Origin: Didemnitutus sp041906465
Lineage (GTDB): Bacteria; Verrucomicrobiota; Verrucomicrobiia; Opitutales; Opitutaceae
Direction: 5' to 3'
Assembly (NCBI GenBank): GCA_041906465.1
Contig: JAYRJE010000012.1
Location: forward strand, 62,001-126,000
Length of the DNA: 64,000 nt
How positions within the stretch are numbered: the stretch's first letter is position 1; every line of letters starts with the position of its first letter. The position numbers and the translations under genes are program-made. This document shows, piece by piece, positions 53,555-62,332 of the stretch. Under the pieces are notes generated by a model. That model worked only from the letters and a program-made list of their open reading frames with translations. It did not search any database and was not told the origin of the DNA.

Positions 53555-56404
53555 CTAGAAGACGTATTCGAGGCCGATCTTGTATTCGCGGCCCAAGAGA
53601 CGGCTGGTGCGCATGAGTTCCTTGATGCCGTAGCTGAATTGTTCCTTTTCGCGCGTGAGGTTGCGCACGGCGCCGCTGAAGGAAATGTGCTCGTTCAGCT
53701 TGTAGCGCAGCAGCAGGTCGTATTGCTGGCGCGGGACGCGATAGATGTCGTTCAGCGTGTTCGAGCCGAGCGAGTAGAGTTGCTCGTCGGAGCGGTTCCA
53801 CGCGAGGCGGCCGGAGAACTTGTATTTCTCGTAGAACAGCGTGGCGTTCGCGATGGACTGCGGCTGGCGGAAGAAGGCGAAGGTTTCGCCGGGACGCGTC
53901 GGCACCGTGACGCTCGATTTGATCTTCGTGTAGTTGGCGTCGATGCCGAAGCCGTCGAGCGGGGACGGCAGGAACGTGAACGGCTGATAGACGTTGAACT
54001 CGAGGCCGTCGATCGTGCCTTCGTCGCCGTTGCGCTTGCCGGAGAGGCTGAGCGACTCGAGGCCGTAGCCTTGATAGGTCGTGTTGCGCAGGGTTTCCGA
54101 ATAGCTGTAGATCGGGTCCTTGATTTCCTTGCGGAACGCGGCGACGGAGATCACGCCGGCGCGGCGGCCATACCATTCGAGCGAGAGGTCGTAGTTTTGC
54201 GAATCGAACGGCTTGAGGTCGGGATTGCCGATGGAGAGCGTGCCGTTCCAGGGATAGTTGACCGGGTCGAGCGCGGCGTTGCCGAGCGGATCGCGGCGGA
54301 AGTTCGAGAGCGGGCGCGCGTCTTCATACGCGGGGCGACCGATCGTGCGCGAGACCGCGGCGCGGAACACGAGGTGGTCGTTGAAGCGATAGACGCCTTG
54401 GAGATTCGGGAAGAGTTTGTCGTAGGACGTCTTGCCGGAGCGCGGAATGTGGCCGAGCGAGGTGCTGCCTTGGAACTGCGCTTCGGTTGCGCGAATGCGG
54501 GCGTCGGTGCTCTCCCAGCGGAGGCCGCCGAGGATCGTGAGCTTGTTGAACGTGACGCTGCCCATGAGGTAGCTCGCGTAGATGTATTCGGCGATGTCGT
54601 AGTCGTCCTCGATGGAGTTGGCTTCGGCGTCCACCGGGTCGGGCGTGGTGAGCGACGGATTGGCGAGGAGATAGGCCCAGGTCGCATCGGTGTTGATGAG
54701 GAAGCCGCTGTTGAAGCGACCGCCGTAGGTGGCCATGCCGGGATTCACGAGGCTGTTGTTGAGGCGCCAGCTGCCGACCGGGACGGTGCGGTTCGACGTG
54801 AGGTCGGTGATGCGCTTGCGTTGGGTGTATTTCGCGCCGGCTTTGAGGAAGCTGCGGCGGCCGATGCGGTCGCTGGTGTTCCACGTCACGTCGATCTTCG
54901 CCGTGGCGGTTTTCTCATCGACGAGGCCGTAATCCCAGCGCGTGCGGCGGAGCGAGTAGTTGCCGGGGACATCCAAATTGTAGTCCACGTCCCAGCGCAC
55001 GAAGTCGAACGCGCCGATGTCGAAATTGACCGGACCGGACACGCCGGACGACGGGCGCCATTGCGTGGAGAGCGTGATCGGCGTATTTTCATCGGCCTTC
55101 GAGAATGTGAGCATCGGCTCGAGCGTGAAATCGCCGATGACCTTCTTCATGCCGGTCGCGAGGCTGAACAGCTCCTGGTCCTTCTTCTGGAAGAAATCGC
55201 GGCGCTCGGGGCGATAGCCGGAGGCGAGGAATGTGCCGCTGGTGGGCGTGGTCAGCGTGGTGCGCGAAGGGCTGCTGTCCACGTTGAGGAGATTTTCGAA
55301 GGTGCGTTCCTGGCGCTTGGTGCGCGTGTAGTTCGGGCGGAAGTAGAACTCGGTGTTCTTGTCCGGGCGGTATTCGAGCGAGAGATTGCCGCCCCAACGG
55401 GTGAGATCGCCCCACTCCGGTTTCACTTCGAGCGCGTTGGGAAGATAGACGTTGCTGCCATTGAAGTTGCGGAGCGCCCACGTGCTCTGGAGCCAGTGGT
55501 TCGCGTAATCGCGCTGGTCGAAGCTGGCGGTGACGCCGAGACCCCACGTGCGCTTGGCGCCGAATTTGTCCATGAAGGAGACCTTGGCCTCCGCGTTGCG
55601 GCGGTCGGTCGCCTCGTCGTAATTCATGCTGCTCGACGCGGAGATGAAGCGCTCTTTGCGATCGAACGGGCTCGCGGTTTTGATCTTCAGCGTGCCGCCG
55701 AGGGAGTTGGCATCGAGGTCGGGCGTGACGGTCTTGACGACTTCCAACTGCGCGACCGTGCCGGCGCCGAGCGTATCGAGCGGAACGGCGCGACCGAGGC
55801 GCGTGCCACCGGGCGCGGCAGCGACGGCGCCGTCGATCATCACTTGATTGAGGTTGGGCTCGACGCCGCGAATGGAGACGTAGCGGCCTTCGCCTTGTTC
55901 GAGCGAAACGTTCACGCCGGGCAGACGACCGACGGCTTCGGCGACGTTCTTGTCGGGCAGATTGCCGATCGCGTCGGAAGCGATGATGTCGGAAATGTTG
56001 GTCTGGTTCTGCTTCTGCTGGAGCGCGCGGGCGCGGCCTTCCTTGTAAACTTCGACTTTGAACTCGCCGAGTTGCACGATCGCTTCGCCGAGATCGACGT
56101 TGAGCGTGACCTCGCCTTCGGCGGGAACGGTGACGGCTTGGACCTTGGGGTCCATGCCCAGGAAGCGGACCTGCACCTGATAGGAACCGGCGGCGAGACC
56201 GGAAATCGAATAGGCGCCACTGCTATCGGTGGTCGTGGCGCGGTCGGTGCCGAGCACCGTCACGACGGCGCCGGGCAATGACGAACGGGAGGCGGCATCG
56301 TTCACGTTGCCGACGATGTCGCCGGCACGGGCGTGATTAGCCGCGAGGAAAACAACAAGTGCGGCAGCGAAGCCGCGAACTACATGACTGCGTAGTTTAT
56401 TCAT
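53555..56404 (-). CDS. TonB-dependent receptor with carboxypeptidase-D-like N-terminal domain
   Basis: The ATG at 56404 gives 949 residues: signal peptide to about 27, then a CarboxypepD_reg-like domain (GNVNDAASRSSLPGAVVTVL to LNVDLGEA, about 30-110). The plug domain follows (SDAIGNLPDKNVAEAVGRLP, RYVSIRGVEPNLNQVMIDG), and from about 300 the 22-strand barrel ends in the aromatic EYKIGLEYVF. This type imports oligosaccharides across the outer membrane, usually induced by its substrate. Its promoter region carries TGAAATAA half-sites. A second possible start at 56479 lacks a signal peptide. The imported substrate is presumably a fragment of the polymer attacked by the sulfatases and CE15 enzyme (inference). 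Confidence 0.95.
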   Translation of the reverse strand: MNKLRSHVVRGFAAALVVFLAANHARAGDIVGNVNDAASRSSLPGAVVTVLGTDRATTTDSSGAYSISGLAAGSYQVQVRFLGMDPKVQAVTVPAEGEVTLNVDLGEAIVQLGEFKVEVYKEGRARALQQKQNQTNISDIIASDAIGNLPDKNVAEAVGRLPGVNVSLEQGEGRYVSIRGVEPNLNQVMIDGAVAAAPGGTRLGRAVPLDTLGAGTVAQLEVVKTVTPDLDANSLGGTLKIKTASPFDRKERFISASSSMNYDEATDRRNAEAKVSFMDKFGAKRTWGLGVTASFDQRDYANHWLQSTWALRNFNGSNVYLPNALEVKPEWGDLTRWGGNLSLEYRPDKNTEFYFRPNYTRTKRQERTFENLLNVDSSPSRTTLTTPTSGTFLASGYRPERRDFFQKKDQELFSLATGMKKVIGDFTLEPMLTFSKADENTPITLSTQWRPSSGVSGPVNFDIGAFDFVRWDVDYNLDVPGNYSLRRTRWDYGLVDEKTATAKIDVTWNTSDRIGRRSFLKAGAKYTQRKRITDLTSNRTVPVGSWRLNNSLVNPGMATYGGRFNSGFLINTDATWAYLLANPSLTTPDPVDAEANSIEDDYDIAEYIYASYLMGSVTFNKLTILGGLRWESTDARIRATEAQFQGSTSLGHIPRSGKTSYDKLFPNLQGVYRFNDHLVFRAAVSRTIGRPAYEDARPLSNFRRDPLGNAALDPVNYPWNGTLSIGNPDLKPFDSQNYDLSLEWYGRRAGVISVAAFRKEIKDPIYSYSETLRNTTYQGYGLESLSLSGKRNGDEGTIDGLEFNVYQPFTFLPSPLDGFGIDANYTKIKSSVTVPTRPGETFAFFRQPQSIANATLFYEKYKFSGRLAWNRSDEQLYSLGSNTLNDIYRVPRQQYDLLLRYKLNEHISFSGAVRNLTREKEQFSYGIKELMRTSRLLGREYKIGLEYVF

Positions 56405-56638
56405 GGGGGTTTGGGGAACGTTGGTTAGGTCAGAAGGAGGTGAGCAGGGGGCGAGAGAACGCTGAACTAGTGCCGACACTGCTCGCTATTTCCAGTGCGG
56501 AATCACGTGAAATAAACCGTGTCAATGATTGAAATAATGAAAATAAGCAATCGCTTCACTTTCGCTGTTTTCAATCTGAATCTCACGCCGCGAACGCGCT
56601 CAAATTCGCGTTAAATCTTATCGATTTTGAAATAACCG
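56405..56638. promoter_or_regulatory. AT-rich regulatory region of the TonB receptor gene
   Basis: This 234-bp region has TGAAATAAA at 56508-56516 and TGAAATAAT at 56530-56538 (22 bp apart), plus TGAAAATAA at 56538-56546. A TTGACA-like hexamer occurs on the minus strand at 56520-56525, without a good -10 element. The similar half-sites at 23.8 and 31.9 kb suggest a shared regulator. Confidence 0.55.
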
Positions 56639-56646
56639 TTATTTCA
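56628..56646. promoter_or_regulatory. Perfect 19-bp palindrome (candidate operator)
   Basis: TGAAATAACCGTTATTTCA is a perfect inverted repeat (two 9-bp arms, one central base), overlapping the stop codon of the DUF1537 kinase gene and 224 bp upstream of the TonB receptor start. Its half-site equals the motif found in two other intergenic regions. It could bind a LacI- or GntR-type dimer. Confidence 0.6.
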
Positions 56647-57847
56647 CCTCCAGATCGGCGAGATCAACCAGCGCGTCCTCCGCGCCGAAGCCGCCGGGTT
56701 TAGTGAAGACGACGCGCGAATCGCCGGCCTTGCGCTGGAGGATCGCTCGAACGACTCCGGTCACTGGCGCACCGTCCAGCGTGAGCGCGACGCCCCCGAG
56801 CTGGCGACAGATGGCGAACGCGGTTTCACCGCCGGTCAAAAAAATCCCCGCAGGCAGCGCGCCGAGTTCATCGAGCGCCTGCGCCAGCCGTCCCAGCCAG
56901 ACGGTGAGCGCCTCGGGTGAGATCGACGCGGCCGGATCGGCGTGCAGGCCGACGAGCTTGTTCCGCTCCAACGCGGCGCGCACGGTCAGCGCGAATTTTT
57001 CCGCGGGGCACTCGAGGTTCGCGCGGAGAATCGCTGCGCCGCGTTTCTCGGCCAGACAGGCGAGTTGTCGATGGCTCGTCGGATGCCGGCTGCCGCACAG
57101 GAACAGCAGCGACGATAACGCGAGCGGCGACGACCGCGGCCCGTCCGACGGCGCGCTTTCATCCCGCGCGAGCACATCGCCGAGCGCGCCGGAGCCGACG
57201 AAAACCGTCGCCGCATCGCTTGTGCGCGCATCCGTCACGAGACGCCGCAAATCGTCTTCGCTCTCCGCATCGACGACGACGATCCGCGTGCGGTTTTCCG
57301 GCAATCGCGCCAGCGCCGCTGGCAATCCTCCGCCGCGCACCGCGTCCAGTCTCACGATCGCATCCACGGTCACGCCCTGGCTCGCGAGACATTGCCGGAT
57401 GCTGCCGGTGACGGCGGGCCACGCGGGGTCGTGGCGAAAATCCGTTTGCTCCAACGACACGCCCGCCACGCGCAGCTTCCCATCCGTCACGGTGCGCTGC
57501 ATCGCGGGATTGGCGGGACACACCACGATCGTCCGCGGCCGCAACACTTCCATCACCGCCTGAAGCTCAGCGCCCCACGGTCCGCGCAGCGTCGAGTCGA
57601 TTTTTTTGAAACGCAGGGGCTCCCCACTCCGCGCTTGGGCCTGGAGCAATTCCTGCACACGCGTGCGCGCGACGGCCGGCGTGGCGAGGCGCGTCTCCGT
57701 CGAAATCACGCGCAACGCCGACGCCGGCAAATCGGCCGGCGCCGCGTCGCCACAGGGCACGACGGTGCGCCAGCCGCGGGCGTGAAACGCCACGCCCGCT
57801 TCCAGCGCCCCGCTCAAATCGTCCGCGAGGATGAAGCCCGCGCTCAC
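56639..57847 (-). CDS. Four-carbon acid sugar kinase (DUF1537 / OtnK family)
   Basis: A GTG at 57847 overlapping the stop of the propeller gene (GTGA) gives 402 residues, normal for the family. The N-terminal ADDLSGALEAG and LRFKKIDSTLRGPWGAELQA are the acid-sugar kinase signatures; LSSLLFLCGSRHPTSHRQLA and GIFLTGGETAFAICRQLGGV carry the nucleotide-binding segments. Members phosphorylate D-threonate, D-erythronate or related aldonates at C4, after which a PdxA-like dehydrogenase yields dihydroxyacetone phosphate. A PdxA homologue is two genes upstream in this run, which supports that pathway. A longer ORF start at 58003 only reads through the previous gene. Confidence 0.88.
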   Translation of the reverse strand: MSAGFILADDLSGALEAGVAFHARGWRTVVPCGDAAPADLPASALRVISTETRLATPAVARTRVQELLQAQARSGEPLRFKKIDSTLRGPWGAELQAVMEVLRPRTIVVCPANPAMQRTVTDGKLRVAGVSLEQTDFRHDPAWPAVTGSIRQCLASQGVTVDAIVRLDAVRGGGLPAALARLPENRTRIVVVDAESEDDLRRLVTDARTSDAATVFVGSGALGDVLARDESAPSDGPRSSPLALSSLLFLCGSRHPTSHRQLACLAEKRGAAILRANLECPAEKFALTVRAALERNKLVGLHADPAASISPEALTVWLGRLAQALDELGALPAGIFLTGGETAFAICRQLGGVALTLDGAPVTGVVRAILQRKAGDSRVVFTKPGGFGAEDALVDLADLEVK

Positions 57848-60327
57848 GGCATGAATTGCAACGCGTAGAGCGACGCGCCGCGCAGACGCGCCACGAGCCG
57901 CACCGGCTTGCCGGCGAGCGCCGACACGTCCTGCGTGAGCGTGCCATCGGGCTTGAGCCAGCTCACGGTCCACTCGACGAAGTTGCCGTTGATATAAACG
58001 CAATCGTCCACGCCGAAACCGGGCACCGGGCGACCTTGCTCATCCTCGAAACCGATCTGCATCTCGCCGGTTGCGCCGGCGTCCACGTTCAAGACGAGTT
58101 TCTTGCCTTGGAAGCGCAGCAACTGCGTGGTGAACGAACCCGATTTCTCGTAGGGCGCGTCGAGCGAGACGAAACCGTCCAGCCGCTGCGAGAGTCGCTG
58201 CACGACCGAATCGGGAATCTTGGGGTCTTTGATTTCGCGATGCGGACTGTGATAGGTCGAACGCGTATAGACATATTGCCAGATCTCGTTGCCGCGCCGC
58301 ACGAGCCCCGCCGCGACGTAAGGCCGGCGCATCGGGAAGCCCTTGAAATCTCCGACCGGAACGTAAGCGGGACGCGGATAACGTTTCCACGCGATGCCGT
58401 CGCGGCTCACGGCGAGTTGCACTTCGACCAAGCCGGAACCGAGATCCATTTCCGGCGCGCCGAGCGCGCGGCGCGCCGCCGGGCCATCGCCGTCGTAGTG
58501 ATAATACCAGAGCGGAAACGCGACGTAGGTGTCCGGCGCCCACGGATACTTCACCGCGCGGGTGTTGTAGAGATCGGTGGCGATCGGGTCGATCTTCAGG
58601 TCCGGTCCCATCGCGATCGGATACTCGATGCTGAAACCGCCCGGCGAGAGCGGGCCGTTGTCGAGCCACCACGGATCGAGCACTTCGTCGCCGATGCGCA
58701 TGATTTTGCGGAATTCCGCCTTGCGCGCCTCGGTGACCGGCTCGAACGGCCACGCGTCCATCACGTCCTGCACGTCCGTGCGCAGCGAGAAGCGGTAATT
58801 TTTTCCGCCTTCGGTGCGGCCGTAGTCCATGCGGTGATGCGCCGTGTAAACCTGGCGCTGATCGTCGTAATAGAAGATCGACGCGGAACCGGCCCAGAAA
58901 TCGAGCGCGACCATTTCGTTGCGCTTGAAGCTCCAGCCGTCGGCGGACGTATAGACGAAGAAGCCACCGCGATCCGGCGAACCCGAGAACATCTTCCAGC
59001 GTTCCTCCGGCGGCCCGTTCGGATCGAGGATCACGGTCGCACGGCGCGCCGGGCTCGGCGCCACACAGTTGTCGCCGCGGCCGGGCAGTTTCGGCGCTTC
59101 GAAATGCACGCCGTCCTTCGACGTCCACACGCAGACGCCGCCCTTGCCTTCGCCATAGAGTCGGATGAGCCCTTGCTCGTCCTGCACGACCGAGGTCCAG
59201 CCCGTGCCTTGCGGCAGGACCGTTTCTTCGATGCGCGCCGGATGGCCAACAAAACTCACATTCTCGCTGCGCGCGATCATCGCGTCGTCGATGAAGAGAT
59301 GCTTGCGATCGCCGAGTTCGACGATCGGCGCGGCGGGTTTGCCGCCGAGGAACAGCAGCGGCGGTCCTTTGACCAACGTCGGCGCGGGGCGCGGCACGGC
59401 ATTGCGCGCCGAGAAACTCCGCGGCGTGAAATTCTCGCGATAGACCACCGCGTCGGAAATGCGCATCTCATCGAGCCCACCGAACAGCGGCCGGCCCCAA
59501 CGTCCGTCACGACCGATGCTCAGGTAATCCTCCTTGCCCTCCGGCAACGCGAGGAGCTTCGCCGGTGCGGACGCGACGAGGCGGCCATCGAGGTAGTGAC
59601 GCACTTCGCCGCGCTGCGCGTCGTAAGTGAACGCGCAATGCGCCCAGTCCTTGCGCAACGCCTCGACGTTCGTCTTGAGGCGCACGTGCGTGCGGCTCGG
59701 CTCGTTGAACAGGCTGAACTCGCCCGACTGCGGCAGCAGCGAGAGGCGCGTCGCAACGTCGTTCTCGCCGCGCGGGCCCGTGCCGATTTCGATCACGACA
59801 CCTTCGGCGGTGTCGCCAACATCAAGCTTCAGCCAGAACTCCACCGTGAAATCGGAGCGACCGAGATTGAGTTCGGCCTTGGTGGGATTCGGAAACGGCG
59901 CGCGGCGCAGGTGCTCGTCGCCATTCACGAACGCGGCCGTGAACGTGGCGTTGAACCACGTCATGGGCTCGACCGTGCGGCCGGGCTTCTTCGGCGGCGT
60001 GCTGAGACCGAATTCGTAGGCGCCGGCGTCGGTGAACTCTTCCTGCGATTTGCGATTCTTGATCGAGACTTCGAACGGCGGCGGAGGAATCACGCGCAAC
60101 GCGCGGCCGAACTTTCCAGGGACAATTTCGCCACCGCGCCCGAGCACGAGGAACCAATCATGGCTCGCGTCGTTGAGCACACTGCTGGGGTAAACGTCCG
60201 TGTGCTCATCGAAAAGCCAGAGCGCAACGGTGTCGGCGCGCGCGATCGGCGCGAGCGAGGAAACTCCGAGGCCGGCGGCAAACGCCAGGCCTAGGAGTGA
60301 AGAGAAACGAGGTAACGTGGGTGACAT
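57844..60327 (-). CDS. Exported LamG-domain + beta-propeller glycosidase-like protein
   Basis: This 827-residue protein has a signal peptide (PRFSSLLGLAFAAGLGVSS, cleaved near IARA). The first 320 residues or so contain a LamG/concanavalin-like domain (DFTVEFWLKLDVGDTAEG and FGGLDEMRISDAVVYRENF). A five-blade propeller like those of GH32/43/68 or GH-like proteins follows: DDAMIARSENVSFVG, RLYGEGKGGVCVWTSKDGV and VQLAVSRDGIAWKRYPRP. A final beta-sandwich starts near 720. Catalytic residues were not assigned; it may be a glycosidase or a binding protein. Between pdxA (25 bp upstream) and the DUF1537 kinase. Confidence 0.8.
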   Translation of the reverse strand: MSPTLPRFSSLLGLAFAAGLGVSSLAPIARADTVALWLFDEHTDVYPSSVLNDASHDWFLVLGRGGEIVPGKFGRALRVIPPPPFEVSIKNRKSQEEFTDAGAYEFGLSTPPKKPGRTVEPMTWFNATFTAAFVNGDEHLRRAPFPNPTKAELNLGRSDFTVEFWLKLDVGDTAEGVVIEIGTGPRGENDVATRLSLLPQSGEFSLFNEPSRTHVRLKTNVEALRKDWAHCAFTYDAQRGEVRHYLDGRLVASAPAKLLALPEGKEDYLSIGRDGRWGRPLFGGLDEMRISDAVVYRENFTPRSFSARNAVPRPAPTLVKGPPLLFLGGKPAAPIVELGDRKHLFIDDAMIARSENVSFVGHPARIEETVLPQGTGWTSVVQDEQGLIRLYGEGKGGVCVWTSKDGVHFEAPKLPGRGDNCVAPSPARRATVILDPNGPPEERWKMFSGSPDRGGFFVYTSADGWSFKRNEMVALDFWAGSASIFYYDDQRQVYTAHHRMDYGRTEGGKNYRFSLRTDVQDVMDAWPFEPVTEARKAEFRKIMRIGDEVLDPWWLDNGPLSPGGFSIEYPIAMGPDLKIDPIATDLYNTRAVKYPWAPDTYVAFPLWYYHYDGDGPAARRALGAPEMDLGSGLVEVQLAVSRDGIAWKRYPRPAYVPVGDFKGFPMRRPYVAAGLVRRGNEIWQYVYTRSTYHSPHREIKDPKIPDSVVQRLSQRLDGFVSLDAPYEKSGSFTTQLLRFQGKKLVLNVDAGATGEMQIGFEDEQGRPVPGFGVDDCVYINGNFVEWTVSWLKPDGTLTQDVSALAGKPVRLVARLRGASLYALQFMP

Positions 60328-60352
60328 GAGAATGGGGAGTAGAATGGGAGCG

Positions 60353-61393
60353 CTAGACTTTTTCGGGCACGCGCACGGCCGAGCCGGTCGCTTGGAGACG
60401 GTTCGACGCCATCGTCGCGGCGAGCTTGATCGCCGCGACGAGACTGCGCGGGTCGCCGCGGCCGGTGCCGGCGTTGTCGAAATCGGTGCCGTGCTCGACC
60501 GAGGTGCGGATGATCGGCAGGCCGAGCGTGACGTTCACGCCGAGCCAGATGCCGAGCATTTTCGCCGCGACATGGCCTTGGTCGTGATACATCGCGATGG
60601 CGCAATCGAACTGGCCCTGGAGGGTGCGGAAGAAAACCGTGTCGCCCGCGTAAGGTCCGCTCACGCGGAAACCGAGCGCCTTTGCCTGCTCGATCGCGGG
60701 TGCGATGAATTTGATCTCCTCGTCGCCGAAAATGCCGCCCTCGCCCGCGTGCGGGTTGAGACCGGCGACGGCGATGTGCGGATCGGCGATGCCGAGTTCC
60801 TGCACGCCGGCGCGCGCGATCTTGATCACGCTGACGATGCGCTCCGGCTTCACACGCTCGATCGCTTCGCGCAACGACACGTGAGTGCTCACGTGGCACA
60901 CGCGCAGTTTGTCGGCGACGAGCATCATCGTGACCTTCGGCTTGCCGCAAAGTTCGGAGAGCAACTCCGTATGTCCGTCGTAATGGTGACCCGCCGCGTG
61001 CAACGCCGCCTTGTTCAGCGCCGACGTCACGATCGCGTGCGACTCGCCGGCGAGCGTGAGCTCGACCGAGCGTTTGATCGCTTCGTAAGCCGCCTGGCCG
61101 CACGGAGCGCTCACCTTGCCGCGCGTGAACGTGTCGAGATCGACGTTGGCCAGATCGACGACATCGAGCGTCGTGCCGTCGCCGGCTTCGCGTGGCGAAT
61201 TCACGATGCGCACCGGCTGCTTTGCGCCGGTGATCGACGCCGCCGCGCGGAGCACGCCGGCGTCGCCAATGACGACGGGCCGGCACACCGCGAGCACGTC
61301 CGGTTGCGCGAACGCCTTCGTGATGAGTTCCGGGCCGGTGCCCGCGGGATCGCCGAGCGTCACCGCGAGGATCGGTTTGATCGCAACGCTCAC
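60353..61393 (-). CDS. pdxA: 4-hydroxythreonine-4-phosphate dehydrogenase family (PdxA/PdxA2-like)
   Basis: A GTG at 61393 overlapping the upstream stop (GTGA) gives 346 residues. PdxA signatures: ILAVTLGDPAGTGPELITK near the start, HHYDGHTELLSELCG, AVAGLNPHAGEGGIFGDEE and AIAMYHDQGH, which include the three His metal ligands of this family. Besides vitamin B6 synthesis, PdxA2-type paralogues oxidatively decarboxylate four-carbon acid sugar 4-phosphates to dihydroxyacetone phosphate. The nearby DUF1537 kinase and aldolase point to the catabolic role here; the B6 role cannot be excluded. Confidence 0.92.
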   Translation of the reverse strand: MSVAIKPILAVTLGDPAGTGPELITKAFAQPDVLAVCRPVVIGDAGVLRAAASITGAKQPVRIVNSPREAGDGTTLDVVDLANVDLDTFTRGKVSAPCGQAAYEAIKRSVELTLAGESHAIVTSALNKAALHAAGHHYDGHTELLSELCGKPKVTMMLVADKLRVCHVSTHVSLREAIERVKPERIVSVIKIARAGVQELGIADPHIAVAGLNPHAGEGGIFGDEEIKFIAPAIEQAKALGFRVSGPYAGDTVFFRTLQGQFDCAIAMYHDQGHVAAKMLGIWLGVNVTLGLPIIRTSVEHGTDFDNAGTGRGDPRSLVAAIKLAATMASNRLQATGSAVRVPEKV

Positions 61394-62322
61394 GGCACCA
61401 CCCCCACGTCGCGCAATGCCGTGCGGATTTGCTCCAGTTCCGCGGCGCTCACGGGCAGCAACGGCGGAAACATCTCGCGCGTCGCGAGGCCGTGGATTTC
61501 GAGAATAGCCTTCAGCGCCGCGAAGAGCTGCGAGATCGTGCGGCCCTTCTGGTAGGTTGCGTTCACCGCGTCGATGCGCGCCTGTGCGGCGTCGCCCGCG
61601 GCGGTGTCGCCGGAGCAAATCGCGTCCATGACCTGACGCGTGAGCGCCGGCGCGAAATTGCCCGCGCCGGGAATGAAACCGTCGGCACCGTTGCGCATCG
61701 CGCGCGCGGTGAAAGCGATCGAGCCGCAGAACACCGAGAAATCGGCGCGGTCCGCAAACATCCGGCAGAGCTGCTCCTGGCGCGCGCCGTCGGGCTCGGA
61801 GTCCTTGATGCCGACGATGCGCGGGTGATGGCTGAGCCGTTCGACGACATCGAGCGGAATGCTCTGCTTCGTCGTCTGCGGAATGTTGTAGAGATACATC
61901 GGTCCTTCGATCTGGTCCGCGAGCGCGGCAAAGTAGCGCTCCATCATCTCCGGCGTGAGCGGATAATAGGACGGCAAGTTGCCCACGACGGCATCCGCGC
62001 CCGCGGCGAAAAACTCGCGCGCGAGCTGCAACGAATGCGCGGGGCTCGTGTCGCCGATGCCGCCGAAAATCACGCCGCGCCCGCGCACTGCCGCGACGGC
62101 GAGCCGCACGAGACGCACGCGATCGGCAATCGTCAGCGAGGCGAATTCGCCGGTGGTGCCGCACACCATCAAGCCCTGGCAACCGCCGCTGATGATGTGC
62201 TCGATCAAGCGTTCGACGGCGACCGTGTCGATCTGGCCGGCGCGCACCGGAGTGAGCAGCGGCACGATGGAAAATCCGCGCAGCTGGGCGCGAGTGAGTC
62301 CTTTGACAGTCATCAATTTCAT
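61390..62322 (-). CDS. Dihydrodipicolinate synthase family aldolase
   Basis: This 310-residue protein has the classic family motifs: GTTGEFASL (55-63), Tyr145 in MYLYNIPQT and the Schiff-base Lys173 in IVGIKDSEPDG. The motif set is closer to DapA and N-acetylneuraminate lyase than in the other DapA-like protein at 22.7 kb. It probably cleaves or dehydrates a keto-sugar acid. It lies 10 bp after the iron alcohol dehydrogenase gene and overlaps pdxA by 4 bp. The leader is ACTTCCCATG. Confidence 0.92.
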   Translation of the reverse strand: MKLMTVKGLTRAQLRGFSIVPLLTPVRAGQIDTVAVERLIEHIISGGCQGLMVCGTTGEFASLTIADRVRLVRLAVAAVRGRGVIFGGIGDTSPAHSLQLAREFFAAGADAVVGNLPSYYPLTPEMMERYFAALADQIEGPMYLYNIPQTTKQSIPLDVVERLSHHPRIVGIKDSEPDGARQEQLCRMFADRADFSVFCGSIAFTARAMRNGADGFIPGAGNFAPALTRQVMDAICSGDTAAGDAAQARIDAVNATYQKGRTISQLFAALKAILEIHGLATREMFPPLLPVSAAELEQIRTALRDVGVVP

Positions 62323-62332
62323 GGGAAGTGGA

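Noticed and set aside
53369..56281. 970-codon plus-strand frame opposite the TonB receptor
   Set aside because: The receptor on the minus strand has signal, plug and barrel motifs. The plus-strand product is a Glu/Val/Ala-rich shadow.
57856..60294. 812-codon plus-strand frame opposite the LamG/propeller gene
   Set aside because: Composition is antisense-like and no family is recognisable, whereas the minus strand has a signal peptide and LamG motif.
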